A DNA stretch of 64,000 nucleotides, taken from assembly GCF_028765165.1 (NCBI RefSeq), contig NZ_JARADB010000001.1, forward strand, positions 1,860,001 through 1,924,000, written 5' to 3'. Under the pieces are notes generated by a model. The model had not been told where the DNA came from. It saw only the letters and a program-made list of their open reading frames with translations, and searched no databases. Each line of letters starts with the position of its first letter. Within the stretch, counting starts at the first letter, position 1. Both the position numbers and the translations under genes were made by a program. Shown here piece after piece: positions 17,028 through 26,566 of this stretch. Source of the DNA: Paenibacillus sp. MAHUQ-63 (GTDB lineage: Bacteria > Bacillota > Bacilli > Paenibacillales > NBRC-103111).

Positions 17028-17183
17028 GATCCCACCACCTGTTGTTGGAGTTCTCCCTTAAATTACCCTGTCATCCCATAAAAGAACCAAAAAAGTTATG
17101 CCAAACTTCTACAAAAGCCGACCGCATCCTGTGATAAAATGGAAATGAAGCTGACTTAGTCTACCCGTTGGATGGTGATGACC

Positions 17184-18074
17184 ATGACCGTTACATCTCC
17201 GATTCGGCATACGGCTTTTCGCGAACTAGCGCCAAGCGTCCATTGGGCGCAATTGCATCAGAGAACGCCGCAGTTCAAATGGGCGCGGCGCATTTATGAT
17301 TTTCAGTTCCTCTACGTGATCCAAGGCGAACTCCGGGCAACACTGATGGGGACGACGATACCGGTCCCCGCGGGGCACTTGTTGTTCCTGCCTGCGGGTA
17401 TCTTTCACAGCATCGAGGTGTTATCGGCGCCGCACGCACATCTGCTGGGCATTCATTTCGATTTCTTCAGCGACCTGCGGTTGAAGCAGAACGATATTGT
17501 CGTCGATGAGAGCAACCTCCACCCGGACTGTTTCTGCGCAATGCCGTACGTCGACGGCACAGCCTTGTTCCCAGAGCACTATGCCGTCATGCTGCCTCCT
17601 AGCATTGTTTCGCTTATGGAAGCAACCATCCACGAAATGACCGAGCAACGGCAGGGCTATGAAATGGTGTGCAAAGGGCTCATGCTGCAAATGCTCACCC
17701 TGCTCATTCGGCATCAAGCCGAAACGAACCGCACGCTCCACCCCAAATACGAAGAAAGCTTACTGCATCTAGCCCATGAACTCCAAACGAGTTACCGAAA
17801 AAAGTGGACCAATGGTGAAATGGCCGCTTTCATCAATGTTCATGAAGACTATATGAGTAAGCTTTTTAAGGATATGCTGGGCATGAGCCCTAATAAGTAC
17901 CTGCAATCGGTCCGGCACCAACAGGCAAAGAGACTGCTTCGGGAAACCGATGATAAAATCGAACGAATCGCGATGGAAATCGGCTATGACGACTTCCACT
18001 ACTTCAGCCGCGTGTTCAAGAAGTGGGAAGGCATGTCGGCGCAGCAGTACCGCAAATTCTCACAAATCATTTGA
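17184..18074 (+). CDS. AraC-family transcriptional regulator
   Basis: About 296 residues: a cupin-type sensor domain (about 20-160; FLYVIQGELRATLMG, VPAGHLLFLPAGIFHSI) and a C-terminal double helix-turn-helix (about 195-295) with NVHEDYMSKLFKDMLGMSPNKYLQSVR and IAMEIGYDDFHYFSRVFKKWEGMS. This plan usually means control by a sugar. ATG at 17184 fits GGATGG 8 nt upstream better than the first ATG at 17172. It is divergent from kimA and its TGA abuts the stop codon of the convergent YesN gene, which suggests a link to the sugar locus rather than to potassium. Confidence 0.88.
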   Translation: MTVTSPIRHTAFRELAPSVHWAQLHQRTPQFKWARRIYDFQFLYVIQGELRATLMGTTIPVPAGHLLFLPAGIFHSIEVLSAPHAHLLGIHFDFFSDLRLKQNDIVVDESNLHPDCFCAMPYVDGTALFPEHYAVMLPPSIVSLMEATIHEMTEQRQGYEMVCKGLMLQMLTLLIRHQAETNRTLHPKYEESLLHLAHELQTSYRKKWTNGEMAAFINVHEDYMSKLFKDMLGMSPNKYLQSVRHQQAKRLLRETDDKIERIAMEIGYDDFHYFSRVFKKWEGMSAQQYRKFSQII

Positions 18075-19580
18075 TTAGGCATGGCTTTTGCGGTAATCGG
18101 ACGGATAGCTGGAGCAGTTCTCCACGAACAATTTGGTAAAATGCCGCGTGCTGTAGTAGCCGACCTTCTCGGCGATTTGCTTCACTTGCAAATTCGTATT
18201 GAGGAGCAGCTCCTTCGCCTTCAGCATGCGGATGTTCGTTAAATATTTGACGAACGGGGTGCCTGTTTTTTTGTTGAACAGCATGCTTAAATAGTTGGCC
18301 GAGACATTGAGCTGCTGGGCGATCGAGCCGATACCGATATCATCCATGTAATGCTGCTCCAGATAGCGGATGACCTGATCGATGAGGTCGGCCGCAACCG
18401 GCTCCCTTGTCTTGTTCTCCCGGAGCTTGCTCTCGCCCATCAGGCGAAGCTCCCTAATCAGTTCGCTCTCTGGCAGCGGCCCGGCCTGGGAATTCCCCAC
18501 TCCCAGCGCCTGGCGGATAAACAGCTGAACGGCTTCCTTCACAAGCTCGCCTCCAGCTCCTCTCTTGCCCGTTTGCAGCACGCCCTCCAGCTCGTTCACC
18601 GCCGTTTGGTAATGCAAGTAAGCTCTGAAATGCAGATGCTGCTTCATCGCGCAGAGGAGCTGGCTGATTCTCACGTTGTCCGCAACGCCGGCCTCCGCCT
18701 CCAGCTCCCCGTACCCGATCCGGCGCCCGATGCCCCTCACCGCCCGCAGGCAGCTCCACTCGCCAAGCTGTCCCAGCTGCGCATTCAGTTGATCGAATCC
18801 CCGGCACTCGTTCGTTTGCATCACGGTTACTGCCCAGTCTTCCCGCCGGTGCTGTTGAGCAATCCCGGCCAGCTCCTCAAAAAATTGCTTCACCGGTTCT
18901 CCGCTGTCCGCGCCTTTGGCCGGATCCCATGACCCGATGGCTGCGCATTCGCCGTCAGGCAGCGACACAATGGCATAATTGATCCCATAGACGAGGCTGC
19001 CCGCCATCCGCGCACGGAGATCGTCATAGAAGGCGCATGTCATGTCCGACAAGGACTTCCCGGTCAGCGTTGTGTCGAACATGCAGACGGCCCCGATGAA
19101 CCACCCCTGCACATAGACGCTATCCAGCTCCTCATATCGTAAACTTGTCAAGCCGTTGCATAGAGCGAATAAATTGTTTTCGAATTGCTGATTATGCATT
19201 TGAATGAATTCCTGATTATGTTTGGCCGTGTTCGTCAGCGCCCGCTCCAGATCCGAAGGATTCAAGGGCTTCAGCAAATAATCGGAAGCTCCCAACTGCA
19301 GTGCTTCCTGTGCGTAAGCAAAGTCGGAAAATCCGCTCAGAATGATCCATTTCGTGTACGGGGAGATGATTTTGCCCAGACGCATAGCCTCCAGCCCGTT
19401 CATCCGGGGCATTCGGATATCAATGATCGCTGCGGTCGGCTTATGTTCTTTGACCAATTCGAGGAGTTCCTCCCCATTGGCTCCCTCGCCGACAATTTGC
19501 CAGGAGGATTCCACATCCTGCACCATACTGCGAATGCTCGCCCGAATCAAATTCTCATCGTCCGCTATGATCAATTTCAT
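18075..19580 (-). CDS. YesN-type response regulator (receiver plus AraC HTH), sugar locus 1
   Basis: 501 residues. The receiver (about 1-120) shows IADDENLIRASI, phospho-acceptor in AAIIDIRMPRMNGLEAM and LLKPLNPSDLE. A long middle region of no named fold follows, and a C-terminal AraC HTH (about 400-500) has GIGSIAQQLNVSANYLSMLFNKKTGTPFVKYLTNIRM and IAEKVGYYSTRHFTKLF. It overlaps the kinase stop by 4 nt (ATGA), so the two are co-translated. With permeases and binding protein upstream in the same direction, it most likely activates this transporter or the adjacent catabolic operon. Confidence 0.92.
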   Translation of the reverse strand: MKLIIADDENLIRASIRSMVQDVESSWQIVGEGANGEELLELVKEHKPTAAIIDIRMPRMNGLEAMRLGKIISPYTKWIILSGFSDFAYAQEALQLGASDYLLKPLNPSDLERALTNTAKHNQEFIQMHNQQFENNLFALCNGLTSLRYEELDSVYVQGWFIGAVCMFDTTLTGKSLSDMTCAFYDDLRARMAGSLVYGINYAIVSLPDGECAAIGSWDPAKGADSGEPVKQFFEELAGIAQQHRREDWAVTVMQTNECRGFDQLNAQLGQLGEWSCLRAVRGIGRRIGYGELEAEAGVADNVRISQLLCAMKQHLHFRAYLHYQTAVNELEGVLQTGKRGAGGELVKEAVQLFIRQALGVGNSQAGPLPESELIRELRLMGESKLRENKTREPVAADLIDQVIRYLEQHYMDDIGIGSIAQQLNVSANYLSMLFNKKTGTPFVKYLTNIRMLKAKELLLNTNLQVKQIAEKVGYYSTRHFTKLFVENCSSYPSDYRKSHA

Positions 19581-21313
19581 CCTCGTCTCACATCCTTTAC
19601 AGGTATTAGGATCTGAACGCTCGTCCCTTCATCCTTGGCGCTCCGGACAGCCATCGATGCCCCCTCGAAGGACAGCTGCAGCCGCTCTCTCACATTCCGG
19701 ATCCCAAGGCCCTCCTGCACCTCGCTCACATCGTACCCTACCCCATTATCGCGGATAAGAATGGATAACTCTTCGTCTTCCCCGCCGTCCATAGGTTGAA
19801 GACGGATCTCCATGTGCAGCTCGCAGCTGTGATCGCAAGGCTCAATTCCGTGAATGATCGCATTCTCGATGATCGGCTGCAGCAGCAGCTTCGGGATCAT
19901 GATGGTCAGCGCATCCGGATCGCAGGACAGGTGCACCTGAATTTTGTCCGCGAAACGAACCTGCTGCAGTCCGCAGTACTTGTTAATAAAATCGATTTCC
20001 TCCTGCAGCTGCGCCCAATCGTTATGCTCCAGGGTGTAACGCAGCATTCCGCTCAGCGAGAGAATCGCCCGCTCCAACTGCATGCTCTGCCCCGTCCGGT
20101 TGAGACCGATGAAGCCGTTCAAGGTATTGTACAGAAAGTGCGGCTGAATCTGCGACTGCAAGGCCCGGTATTCCGCGTTCCGCTTGCCCAGCACGGCTTT
20201 GTATTCCCGGTCGATCAGCTCCCCGAGCTTAGAGATCATCGTATTCAGATTGACGCCCAGCTGGGAAATTTCATCGTTGCCCTTAACCCGGTACCGGGTA
20301 TCCATATCCCCGCGCTGCACGCGCTTCATCACTTGAATCATCCGCTTGAAGGGCGTAACGATCCAGTGCGACACGGTAAAATACAAAATCAATGCGATCA
20401 ACAGGCCGCTGGCTGCAAAAGCGAACCCGATCCAATACACGCGCTGCAAATGCGCTTGGATGAATGCTTCCGGCGACAGGATCGCAATCACCCAGTTAGC
20501 GCGAGAGATCTGCTCGCGGACGACCGAATACGATTCCTTCGCATCCGTGACGGTCTTGCTTCCGAATGCAAGCTGCTGCAGCATGTCCGTCGAAATCGCA
20601 TGATTCGCATAGATCAATTGCTGGTTATCGTCAAGGATGACCACCTTCGCGTCATTGCTCAGCCGGATGCCTTTCATCATTTGATCCAAGAGGTCGGTGT
20701 CCGCATCCGCCATGATAATGCCCAGGGGGCGGCTGGAATCTGGGTCCTTGATCAAACGCGCGACGGAGAAGACCTCGCTATCCGCGTTATTCAAATAGTC
20801 CTGTTTGTGAACGCCGGTGAACGCCACATTCCCGTCCGCCCGCACCGCCTTGATATACCAGTCCTGCTTGGCGAAGGGAAAGCCTTTCACCGCCTGATCC
20901 GAGTAGCTGCCCGGCGGTGTAATATAAACGGAACCATCCATCGGCAGCAGAATGGTTCCCAATATGTCTTTGCGCATATTTTTCAAATAGTTGGGGAGTG
21001 TCTTATTCAGCACCTCTTCCGCCTCGTACTGCTCATAGGGGGTGAGGAGCTGCCATTGTGAGGTTGATTTCAGCTTCAAAGCCAGCATGACTTCATTGTT
21101 CAAATAAGGGGTGACCGTCATTCGTTCCAAATCGTCCAAGTACGTTTGGATATCGAACGTAAGAGCAGTTAAAGTCCCCTCAAGCAGAGAGGACTCTTGT
21201 TCTTTGATCAAATCGAGATAATAAGAAGGCAGTTTCACGACAATACCGACAATCGGAATAACAATCGTGATGAAGAAGAGCAAGGATAACCGGAATCGAA
21301 TCGATTGTCTGAT
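19577..21313 (-). CDS. YesM-type sensor histidine kinase, sugar locus 1, with unusual start
   Basis: Two membrane segments flank an extracytoplasmic sensor (about 40-290), followed by a HAMP region, the His_kinase motif SQIQPHFLYNTLNGF and ATPase motifs IENAIIHGI, DNGVGYD and GLGIRNVRERLQ. The first TTG (21283) has no ribosome site. A strong AGGAGG (21321-21326) points instead to an in-frame ATC at 21311-21313, 8 nt downstream, which adds IRQSIRFRLS, the usual basic lead-in of YesM kinases. An in-frame TAG closes the frame immediately upstream. So either AUC initiation, or a one-base error linking to the ATG inside the ribosome site. About 578 residues. Confidence 0.85.
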   Translation of the reverse strand: MRQSIRFRLSLLFFITIVIPIVGIVVKLPSYYLDLIKEQESSLLEGTLTALTFDIQTYLDDLERMTVTPYLNNEVMLALKLKSTSQWQLLTPYEQYEAEEVLNKTLPNYLKNMRKDILGTILLPMDGSVYITPPGSYSDQAVKGFPFAKQDWYIKAVRADGNVAFTGVHKQDYLNNADSEVFSVARLIKDPDSSRPLGIIMADADTDLLDQMMKGIRLSNDAKVVILDDNQQLIYANHAISTDMLQQLAFGSKTVTDAKESYSVVREQISRANWVIAILSPEAFIQAHLQRVYWIGFAFAASGLLIALILYFTVSHWIVTPFKRMIQVMKRVQRGDMDTRYRVKGNDEISQLGVNLNTMISKLGELIDREYKAVLGKRNAEYRALQSQIQPHFLYNTLNGFIGLNRTGQSMQLERAILSLSGMLRYTLEHNDWAQLQEEIDFINKYCGLQQVRFADKIQVHLSCDPDALTIMIPKLLLQPIIENAIIHGIEPCDHSCELHMEIRLQPMDGGEDEELSILIRDNGVGYDVSEVQEGLGIRNVRERLQLSFEGASMAVRSAKDEGTSVQILIPVKDVRRG

Positions 21314-21331
21314 GGTATCATCCTCCTAGCG

Positions 21332-22150
21332 TTATCCTTTGATGGCGCCGGAAGCCAGTCCTGAGACAAAGTAGCGCTGCAAAAATAAATAAACAATCGT
21401 CATCGGAATCGCGCCCATGAAAGAACCCGCGGCCACCCAGCCCACGTTGCTCGTATACTGGCCGAAGAACGTTGAGAGCGCTACCGTAATGGTTCTCATT
21501 TCCGGCTTCTGCAAGAAGAAAATCGAGAATTGATAGTCGTTCCACACCGCAACGCCGGACAAAATAATGACAGTCGCGGTGACAGGCTTAAGCAGCGGCA
21601 GGATCACGGTGAAAAAAAGCTGAAAGCGCCCTGCCCCGTCCATCATCGCCGCTTCGTCCAAATCCCGCGGTATGGTGGAGATGAAGCCGGTGTACAAGAA
21701 AATAGTCATTGGCAGATTGAACGTAATGAACAATAAAATAATGCCCCAGTATTGATTCATGCCGCCAATATCTACCATAAATTTATACAAGGGAACCAAA
21801 ATAGTCAATGGGGGAACGATTAACGCCGAAACGAAAACGGCATAGATGAACTTGTTCCAGCTCGTTTGGCGCCGGGCAAGCGGATAAGCCGCAATGGCGC
21901 CGACGATGACGATCAGCACGATGGAGATGACGGTTACGATGAAGTTGCTCCGGAATGCCTCCGCCAAATGCGCCTCCTTCCAAGCATCCCGGAAATTGTC
22001 GAGATACAAGTAACCGGGAAACATCCATTTGGAGCTTAGGTCGTCGAATGCTTTGAGCGAGGTCGTAATCAAAATATAGAACGGTAAAATATGAATCAAG
22101 CAGATGAGGAGGGAGACGAACGTTAACAGGCTTTTCCGTTTGTTTTTCAT
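21332..22150 (-). CDS. CUT1 sugar ABC permease, MalG/YtcP type, locus 1
   Basis: 272 residues with six membrane helices. The EAA loop EAAMMDGAGRFQLFFTVILPLLKP (about 178-201) contacts the ATPase. The C-terminus LASGAIKG is typical of the second permease of CUT1 importers. It overlaps the stop of the first permease by 4 nt and ends about 20 nt before the kinase ribosome site. No ATPase gene is in the cluster; such systems usually share an MsmX-like ATPase encoded elsewhere. Confidence 0.93.
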   Translation of the reverse strand: MKNKRKSLLTFVSLLICLIHILPFYILITTSLKAFDDLSSKWMFPGYLYLDNFRDAWKEAHLAEAFRSNFIVTVISIVLIVIVGAIAAYPLARRQTSWNKFIYAVFVSALIVPPLTILVPLYKFMVDIGGMNQYWGIILLFITFNLPMTIFLYTGFISTIPRDLDEAAMMDGAGRFQLFFTVILPLLKPVTATVIILSGVAVWNDYQFSIFFLQKPEMRTITVALSTFFGQYTSNVGWVAAGSFMGAIPMTIVYLFLQRYFVSGLASGAIKG

Positions 22151-23085
22151 GCGTTAACCTCCCTCTTCCTGAGAAACAACAGCGCTGAAATGCTGACGAT
22201 GGAAATCATGATGAACATCAAGATCCCGATCGTCGCCGCATAACCGGCATCCTCACGCCCGAAGTAAAGCAGATACATAATCGAAGATAATGAAGCCGAT
22301 GCATAACCCGGACCGCTGTTCGTCAACGCGACGATGACGTCGAACAGCTTGAGACCGCCGATCAGATTCAATACCATGGAGACGGTAAAAGCAGGCGCAA
22401 TCAGCGGCCATGTCACATGAGCGAATCGCTGCAGGGGGCCCGCTCCGTCAATCGTCGCAGCCTCATAGTAGTCCCGGGGGATGGATTGCAGGCCGGCCAA
22501 ATAGAGTACCATCGCAATCCCCAAATACTGGTACGTATTCACAAATGTAATAATCCACACGTTGAGCTTGGGATCCCCCAGCAAGTTCGACGGCTCGTTG
22601 TGGAACAACAAAATAATGTCATTGATGGCTCCGCCCTGAAACTGGAAGAAGAAGTACCAGATATATCCCATAATTAAGGACGAGATGATAACCGGCAAAT
22701 AAATGACCGTGCGGACAAGTCCTCGGGTTCGAATGTTCATATTCAAAAATAAAGCGTACAGCAGCCCGATAACGTTCTGAAACACAGCGCTGCCGATACC
22801 GTATATGGCCGTATTGCCGATGACCTTAATAATTTCCGGATCCGTGAACATGCGCTTGTAGTTGGTGAAGCCGATCCATTTGTAATCCTGATTGTAGCCA
22901 TCCCAGTTCGTAAACGAAATTTTGACCCCTTTGAAAAACGGATAGAAAATGAAAATAATAAACAAGATCAGCGCCGGAATGTAGAGCAAATTCAGCAGAG
23001 CTCCGCTGCGCACGAGGCGGTTCCAAGCCGTTTCCGATTTCTTCCGGGTACCGGTCTGTACAAGTGCGGTCCTTGATTCAGCCAT
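22147..23085 (-). CDS. CUT1 sugar ABC permease, MalF/UgpA type, locus 1
   Basis: About 312 residues, six helices, with a long cytoplasmic N-end and the EAA loop EAATIDGAGPLQRFAHVTWPLIAP near 220. The open frame extends to 23136, but ATG at 23085 follows AAGGAGGAAGGTG and is the likely start. It forms the channel with the permease downstream and takes substrate from the lipoprotein encoded 69 nt upstream. Confidence 0.93.
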   Translation of the reverse strand: MAESRTALVQTGTRKKSETAWNRLVRSGALLNLLYIPALILFIIFIFYPFFKGVKISFTNWDGYNQDYKWIGFTNYKRMFTDPEIIKVIGNTAIYGIGSAVFQNVIGLLYALFLNMNIRTRGLVRTVIYLPVIISSLIMGYIWYFFFQFQGGAINDIILLFHNEPSNLLGDPKLNVWIITFVNTYQYLGIAMVLYLAGLQSIPRDYYEAATIDGAGPLQRFAHVTWPLIAPAFTVSMVLNLIGGLKLFDVIVALTNSGPGYASASLSSIMYLLYFGREDAGYAATIGILMFIMISIVSISALLFLRKREVNA

Positions 23086-23118
23086 AAGATCACCTTCCTC
23101 CTTCATATAAAAGAGAGA

Positions 23119-23143
23119 AAGGAGGGCAGCTGTCACCCTCCTT
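23119..23143 (-). terminator. Attenuator hairpin between binding protein and permeases
   Basis: AAGGAGGG and CCCTCCTT form an 8-bp stem with a 9-nt loop, followed on the minus strand by a TC-rich tract (TTTCTCTCTTTT). It is placed right after the lipoprotein stop. Such hairpins commonly stop most transcripts so that the binding protein is made in excess over the permeases. Confidence 0.6.
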
Positions 23144-23153
23144 CTGTCAGCTA

Positions 23154-24485
23154 TTACTGATTGCGCAGACGCAAGTATTCGGATTTCATTTTATCGGAGA
23201 ATTGCTGAGGCGTAACGGTTCCGGCGAGCAGGGCGACGCCTGTTTTGCACATGACGTCCCACATGCCGTTCGGTAGGTAGACCCGGTCGAAATAAGGGAA
23301 TACGCGAATATTCTCGAATTGTTTGTAGTACTCGGAGAATTCATGCTTGGATTCGATGTTCTTCAGTCCGGCCGGAAGCTTGGTGGCGTTGGCGATTTTG
23401 GACATGTTCTCCGGCTTGGCGAAGAAAGCGATCAGCTTCTTGGATTCGGCCAAATGCTTGCCGTCCTTCCAGGCGCCCATCGTGTAGCGCTCGCCGCCGG
23501 AGAAGGATTGGCTGTCGCCATCGACCATGGAGGTCAGCGGAGCTATACCGATTTTCGCATTTTTATTGTATTTGTACACTTCGTCCGCGAAGGAAGGCGC
23601 CCCGAATACGAAAGCCACTTTGCCCTGCGCAAACAGCTGCGGCATGTCGCTGTATTTGGCGGTCAGCACATCCTTGTTGATATACCCCTTCTTGTTCATA
23701 TCCTGGAGTTTCTGAGCAAGCGGCGTCCATTTGTTCCAATCGAAGGTCCCGTCAAGCAGCGTTTTGGCATCGTTCGTCGCCGGCGAGATGAACATCGAGG
23801 TGGCGTACAGATCGGAGAAGCCGCCGATCATTCCGTTATCCACACCTGACATGAAGAAAGGCGTGACGGCGCCATTGCTGGATGTCTTGATTTTCTCGGC
23901 TGCCGCCATCAGTTCGTCGAACGTTTTGGGCGGAGTAATGCTGTATTTCTCAAGAATCTCGGCATTGTAGGAAATGCCGTCTTTGGCTTCGCTCATGACA
24001 AGCGCTTCGACCTTGCCGTCTTTGTCGGTGACGACGGGCTTGATCGTGTCGGTCATATCCTTAGCCCATGGCTCATTGCGCAAATCGGCCAAGTACTTGC
24101 CATATCGGATAATCGCCCAACCATGCGTATCGAAGACGTCCGGCAAATCGTTTGCCGCCATTTTGACCTTTAGGATATTCTCGTATTCTGCGCCGGGAAA
24201 TTGGAATTCAACAGCGATGTTCGGGTTCTCCTTCGTGAAATCGGCTGCAATCCCCTTCATCATTTCCTGATTGGGCAGCTCGGAGATCGTGCTGTAAACC
24301 GTCAGCTTGATTTTATCCCCGCTCGGTTTGGCATCTGGGGTACTGGCTGCCGTCGTCGTTGTCGGTTTCGTAGTCGCCGCCGGACTGTCGGTCGATGTCC
24401 CGGAGCTTGGCCGGCTGGAGCAGCCCATGAAGACGACTGACACCGTGAGCATCATGGCAGCGACGCTTAAAAATGTTTTTTTCAT
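23154..24485 (-). CDS. CUT1 sugar-binding lipoprotein, locus 1
   Basis: Extracellular solute-binding protein family 1, about 443 residues. The signal peptide MKKTFLSVAAMMLTVSVVFMGC ends in a lipobox (FMGC), so the mature protein is tethered by its cysteine. A Ser/Thr/Pro-rich linker follows (about 25-55). The two-lobed binding domain shows DVFDTHGW and FSGGERYTMGAWKDGKH. The frame opens 24 codons earlier, but GGGAGG and the signal sequence fix the start at 24485. First gene of the transport operon and preceded by a promoter with a cre-like site. The ligand is probably an oligosaccharide; identity unknown. Confidence 0.92.
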   Translation of the reverse strand: MKKTFLSVAAMMLTVSVVFMGCSSRPSSGTSTDSPAATTKPTTTTAASTPDAKPSGDKIKLTVYSTISELPNQEMMKGIAADFTKENPNIAVEFQFPGAEYENILKVKMAANDLPDVFDTHGWAIIRYGKYLADLRNEPWAKDMTDTIKPVVTDKDGKVEALVMSEAKDGISYNAEILEKYSITPPKTFDELMAAAEKIKTSSNGAVTPFFMSGVDNGMIGGFSDLYATSMFISPATNDAKTLLDGTFDWNKWTPLAQKLQDMNKKGYINKDVLTAKYSDMPQLFAQGKVAFVFGAPSFADEVYKYNKNAKIGIAPLTSMVDGDSQSFSGGERYTMGAWKDGKHLAESKKLIAFFAKPENMSKIANATKLPAGLKNIESKHEFSEYYKQFENIRVFPYFDRVYLPNGMWDVMCKTGVALLAGTVTPQQFSDKMKSEYLRLRNQ

Positions 24486-24563
24486 TTTTACGAATCCTCC
24501 CTTTGCATGTTTGAGTGATGACCCTGCATGTCTTCTGTTCGTAACAGAATGTATCACAAGTTA

Positions 24564-24591
24564 ATCATATCAAATTTGGTTGCGCTTACAA
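24564..24591 (-). promoter_or_regulatory. Promoter with cre site for the locus 1 binding protein
   Basis: TTGTAA (rc of 24586-24591) and TATGAT (rc of 24564-24569) are 16 bp apart. A cre-like sequence TTGTAAGCGCAACCA (rc of 24577-24591) matches WTGNAANCGNWNNCW at every fixed position and covers the -35 box, so CcpA binding would repress. This implies glucose repression of the transporter. Confidence 0.7.
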
Positions 24592-24643
24592 GTGTACTAA
24601 ATCTACAATGGAAGCGCTTTTTTTTATGGAGCTTATAGCAAAA

Positions 24644-24674
24644 AGCCCAACCTCAAGGGAGCGAGGGTTGAGCT
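24644..24674 (-). terminator. Weak minus-strand terminator
   Basis: On the minus strand AGCTCAACCCTC and GAGGTTGGGCT form an imperfect stem followed by TTTTT. It could end readthrough from the GH4 operon some 540 bp upstream and insulate the binding-protein promoter. Confidence 0.5.
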
Positions 24675-24842
24675 ATATGTTATTTATTCAGCGATTCCGC
24701 TGCCTGTCTCCTGATCCTAACCACTTGCACCTGCCTTCCGCTTGCACCCGCTCTCGATCATTTGACTTCATTCACCATCATAATCCTCATTCCCGCTCAC
24801 CCTCACTGCGTTTCCTCCCAGTCCAACCCACTTGCGCCCATT

Positions 24843-25039
24843 TGTCTGCGATAACTGGAAAAACTCCCGTTAATTCAATGCCCAAATGGCCGGCCGAGAA
24901 GAATAACAGGAATATCTCCAGCTAAAATGGCGGTTGATGGGGAAAATACGGCATTTTCTATCAAAATAACACGATATTTTCCAGTTATCACGCCGGTATG
25001 AGCATCATTAGGAAGAAATAGAAGGAGAAATTCCAGTTA
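24843..25039 (-). repeat. Dispersed 190-bp element, copy 2 (inverted)
   Basis: Four 21-nt TAACnGGA-n5-TCCnGTTA palindromes begin at 24852, 24904, 24967 and 25019 (spacings 52, 63, 52). Read on the minus strand it aligns with copy 1 from TAACTGGAATTTCTCC through GTGATAACTGGA to ACAAATGG. It fills much of the 540-bp gap between the GH4 stop and the binding-protein promoter. The remainder of that gap (24675-24842 and 25040-25209) shows no gene. Confidence 0.8.
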
Positions 25040-25209
25040 ATCCAGCCCTGACGGCCAACCAGGATCACCTGGATGGGGGGCATAGCGCTTATCGGCCAAA
25101 CCGTCCTGAAGGAGCACGGCATTCAACGGGAAATCAGGGACCATCCGATTATCGCACAGCTTTCTCCGGGCAACCGTTCGCTCGACAGAGGTCCCCCCTC
25201 ACCACTTCA

Positions 25210-26532
25210 CTACTGTGTGTGCCGGAACTGAGGCAGCCAAGCCTGGTTCGCCTCGAACATGCGGTCGACCATCTCTTTAATCTCGGCCAAGCTTAACACC
25301 GCTGACGTTAGCGGATCAAAGCAGACCGCGTGGAAAATGTCCCGCGGATCCCCGGTAAGCGCCCCTCGCACGGCCAGTTCCTCGCAGCGGGCGCTTGTGT
25401 TCACGAGAATCGCCAGATGATCCGGAAGCGGGCCGACGTGAATCGGGCTCAGCCGCCCTTTGGATGCCAACACCGGCACCTCCACACAGCAGCCGCGAGG
25501 CAAATTATCGATGTAGCCCATATTCCGCACATTGCCGTTGAACTCGAAGAGCGTACCGTCTCCAATGGTCGCATTGAAGATGTAAGAGGCATATTCCTCG
25601 CCGCGCCTCAGATCGACGGGGCTATCGCGCCACGTCTCCATCTGCTTATGCCAATTCCCCCGCAGCTTCTCGGCATAATGGATAATTTCGCCATAGTGTC
25701 CCGGATTCCAGCCCGTGCCGTGGGTACAGTATTTCTCGATCAAATCCGGCCGCTTGCGGAACCACGCGTTATACTCGGAGTTATGACCGCTGGATTCGGT
25801 CACATAGTAGTCCAAGTGCAGGAACATCTCGTTGCGAACCTGCTCCTCGTTGTAAATTTCCGGCCGGCTCATCACCGCTTCCCGAATTAGCGGATAGGCA
25901 TCCTGCCCTTTCCATTTGTAATCCAAATAAAACGCTTGATGATTGATGCCCGCACAGCGATAAGTAATCTCCTCCATCGGCGCACCGATCCAGCCGGCCA
26001 GCATCGCAGCGGTTCCCTGCACGCTGTGGCACAAGCCCGTGACCTGAACGCTGCTCTGACTTTGCATCGCTCTGACGAGCATGGCCATCGGGTTGGAATA
26101 GTTCAGGAATATCGCCTCAGGACAATAGCGTTCGATGTCCCGGCAAAGCTCCAGCATGACGGGCACGGTGCGCAGAAACCGGAATATGCCCGCCGGTCCC
26201 CGGGTATCGCCGATATTGATATCGACGCCGTACGCTTTGGGGATTTCGATATCCGTGCGCCAGACTTCCAAGTCGCCCACGAGGATCGTGCAGACGACGC
26301 CGTCCGCTCCCGTCAGCGCCTCCGCCCGGTCGGTCGTCGCCTGCACGGTAGCCTGATATCCTCCCGCGGCGATGATGTTATCTACAGCTGTCTTGGCATA
26401 GGCCAGCCGTTCTTCCGAAATATCCATCAGAGCGATCGTGCAAGCCTCAAAAGCGGGAAACGTCAGCAAATCGCGAACCAGATTTTTGGTAAATACCAAG
26501 CTGCCTGCACCAATGAAAGCAATCTTCGTCAT
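25210..26532 (-). CDS. Glycoside hydrolase family 4, alpha-galactosidase-like
   Basis: 440-residue NAD- and Mn-dependent glycosidase. An N-terminal Rossmann motif [13 protein letters not shown] (5-17) binds [20 protein letters not shown] (about 107-123), [10 protein letters not shown] (about 143), CHSVQGTA (about 169, metal Cys) and [12 protein letters not shown] (about 194, metal His) are the family catalytic regions. GH4 enzymes oxidise C3 of the sugar and cleave by elimination. The [10 protein letters not shown] form is closest to MelA-type alpha-galactosidases, but alpha-glucosidase or uronidase activity cannot be excluded. No signal peptide. Last gene of the six-enzyme catabolic operon, 34 nt after an SDR. 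Confidence 0.85.
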   Translation of the reverse strand: MTKIAFIGAGSLVFTKNLVRDLLTFPAFEACTIALMDISEERLAYAKTAVDNIIAAGGYQATVQATTDRAEALTGADGVVCTILVGDLEVWRTDIEIPKAYGVDINIGDTRGPAGIFRFLRTVPVMLELCRDIERYCPEAIFLNYSNPMAMLVRAMQSQSSVQVTGLCHSVQGTAAMLAGWIGAPMEEITYRCAGINHQAFYLDYKWKGQDAYPLIREAVMSRPEIYNEEQVRNEMFLHLDYYVTESSGHNSEYNAWFRKRPDLIEKYCTHGTGWNPGHYGEIIHYAEKLRGNWHKQMETWRDSPVDLRRGEEYASYIFNATIGDGTLFEFNGNVRNMGYIDNLPRGCCVEVPVLASKGRLSPIHVGPLPDHLAILVNTSARCEELAVRGALTGDPRDIFHAVCFDPLTSAVLSLAEIKEMVDRMFEANQAWLPQFRHTQ

Positions 26533-26566
26533 ACCGGCATCACACTCCTCACTCGACTCACAAACC

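Noticed and set aside
17028..17171. Possible c-di-AMP (ydaO) riboswitch before kimA
   Set aside because: Only about 140 bp are available and I could not find the conserved ydaO core segments on the minus strand. The same holds for the kdp leader.
19796..21061. Open frame of 421 codons on the plus strand
   Set aside because: It is fully antisense to the YesM kinase gene, has no ribosome site, and its residues (His/Arg/Leu/Gln-rich) are what high-GC third positions of the opposite strand produce.
24608..24925. 105-codon frame on the plus strand after the cre promoter
   Set aside because: It runs through a terminator hairpin and the repeat element, with no ribosome site and no domain.
24843..25039. 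CRISPR-like regular repeats
   Set aside because: The repeats are short degenerate palindromes with unequal spacing and the same spacing pattern at two loci; there are no identical direct repeats and no cas genes.
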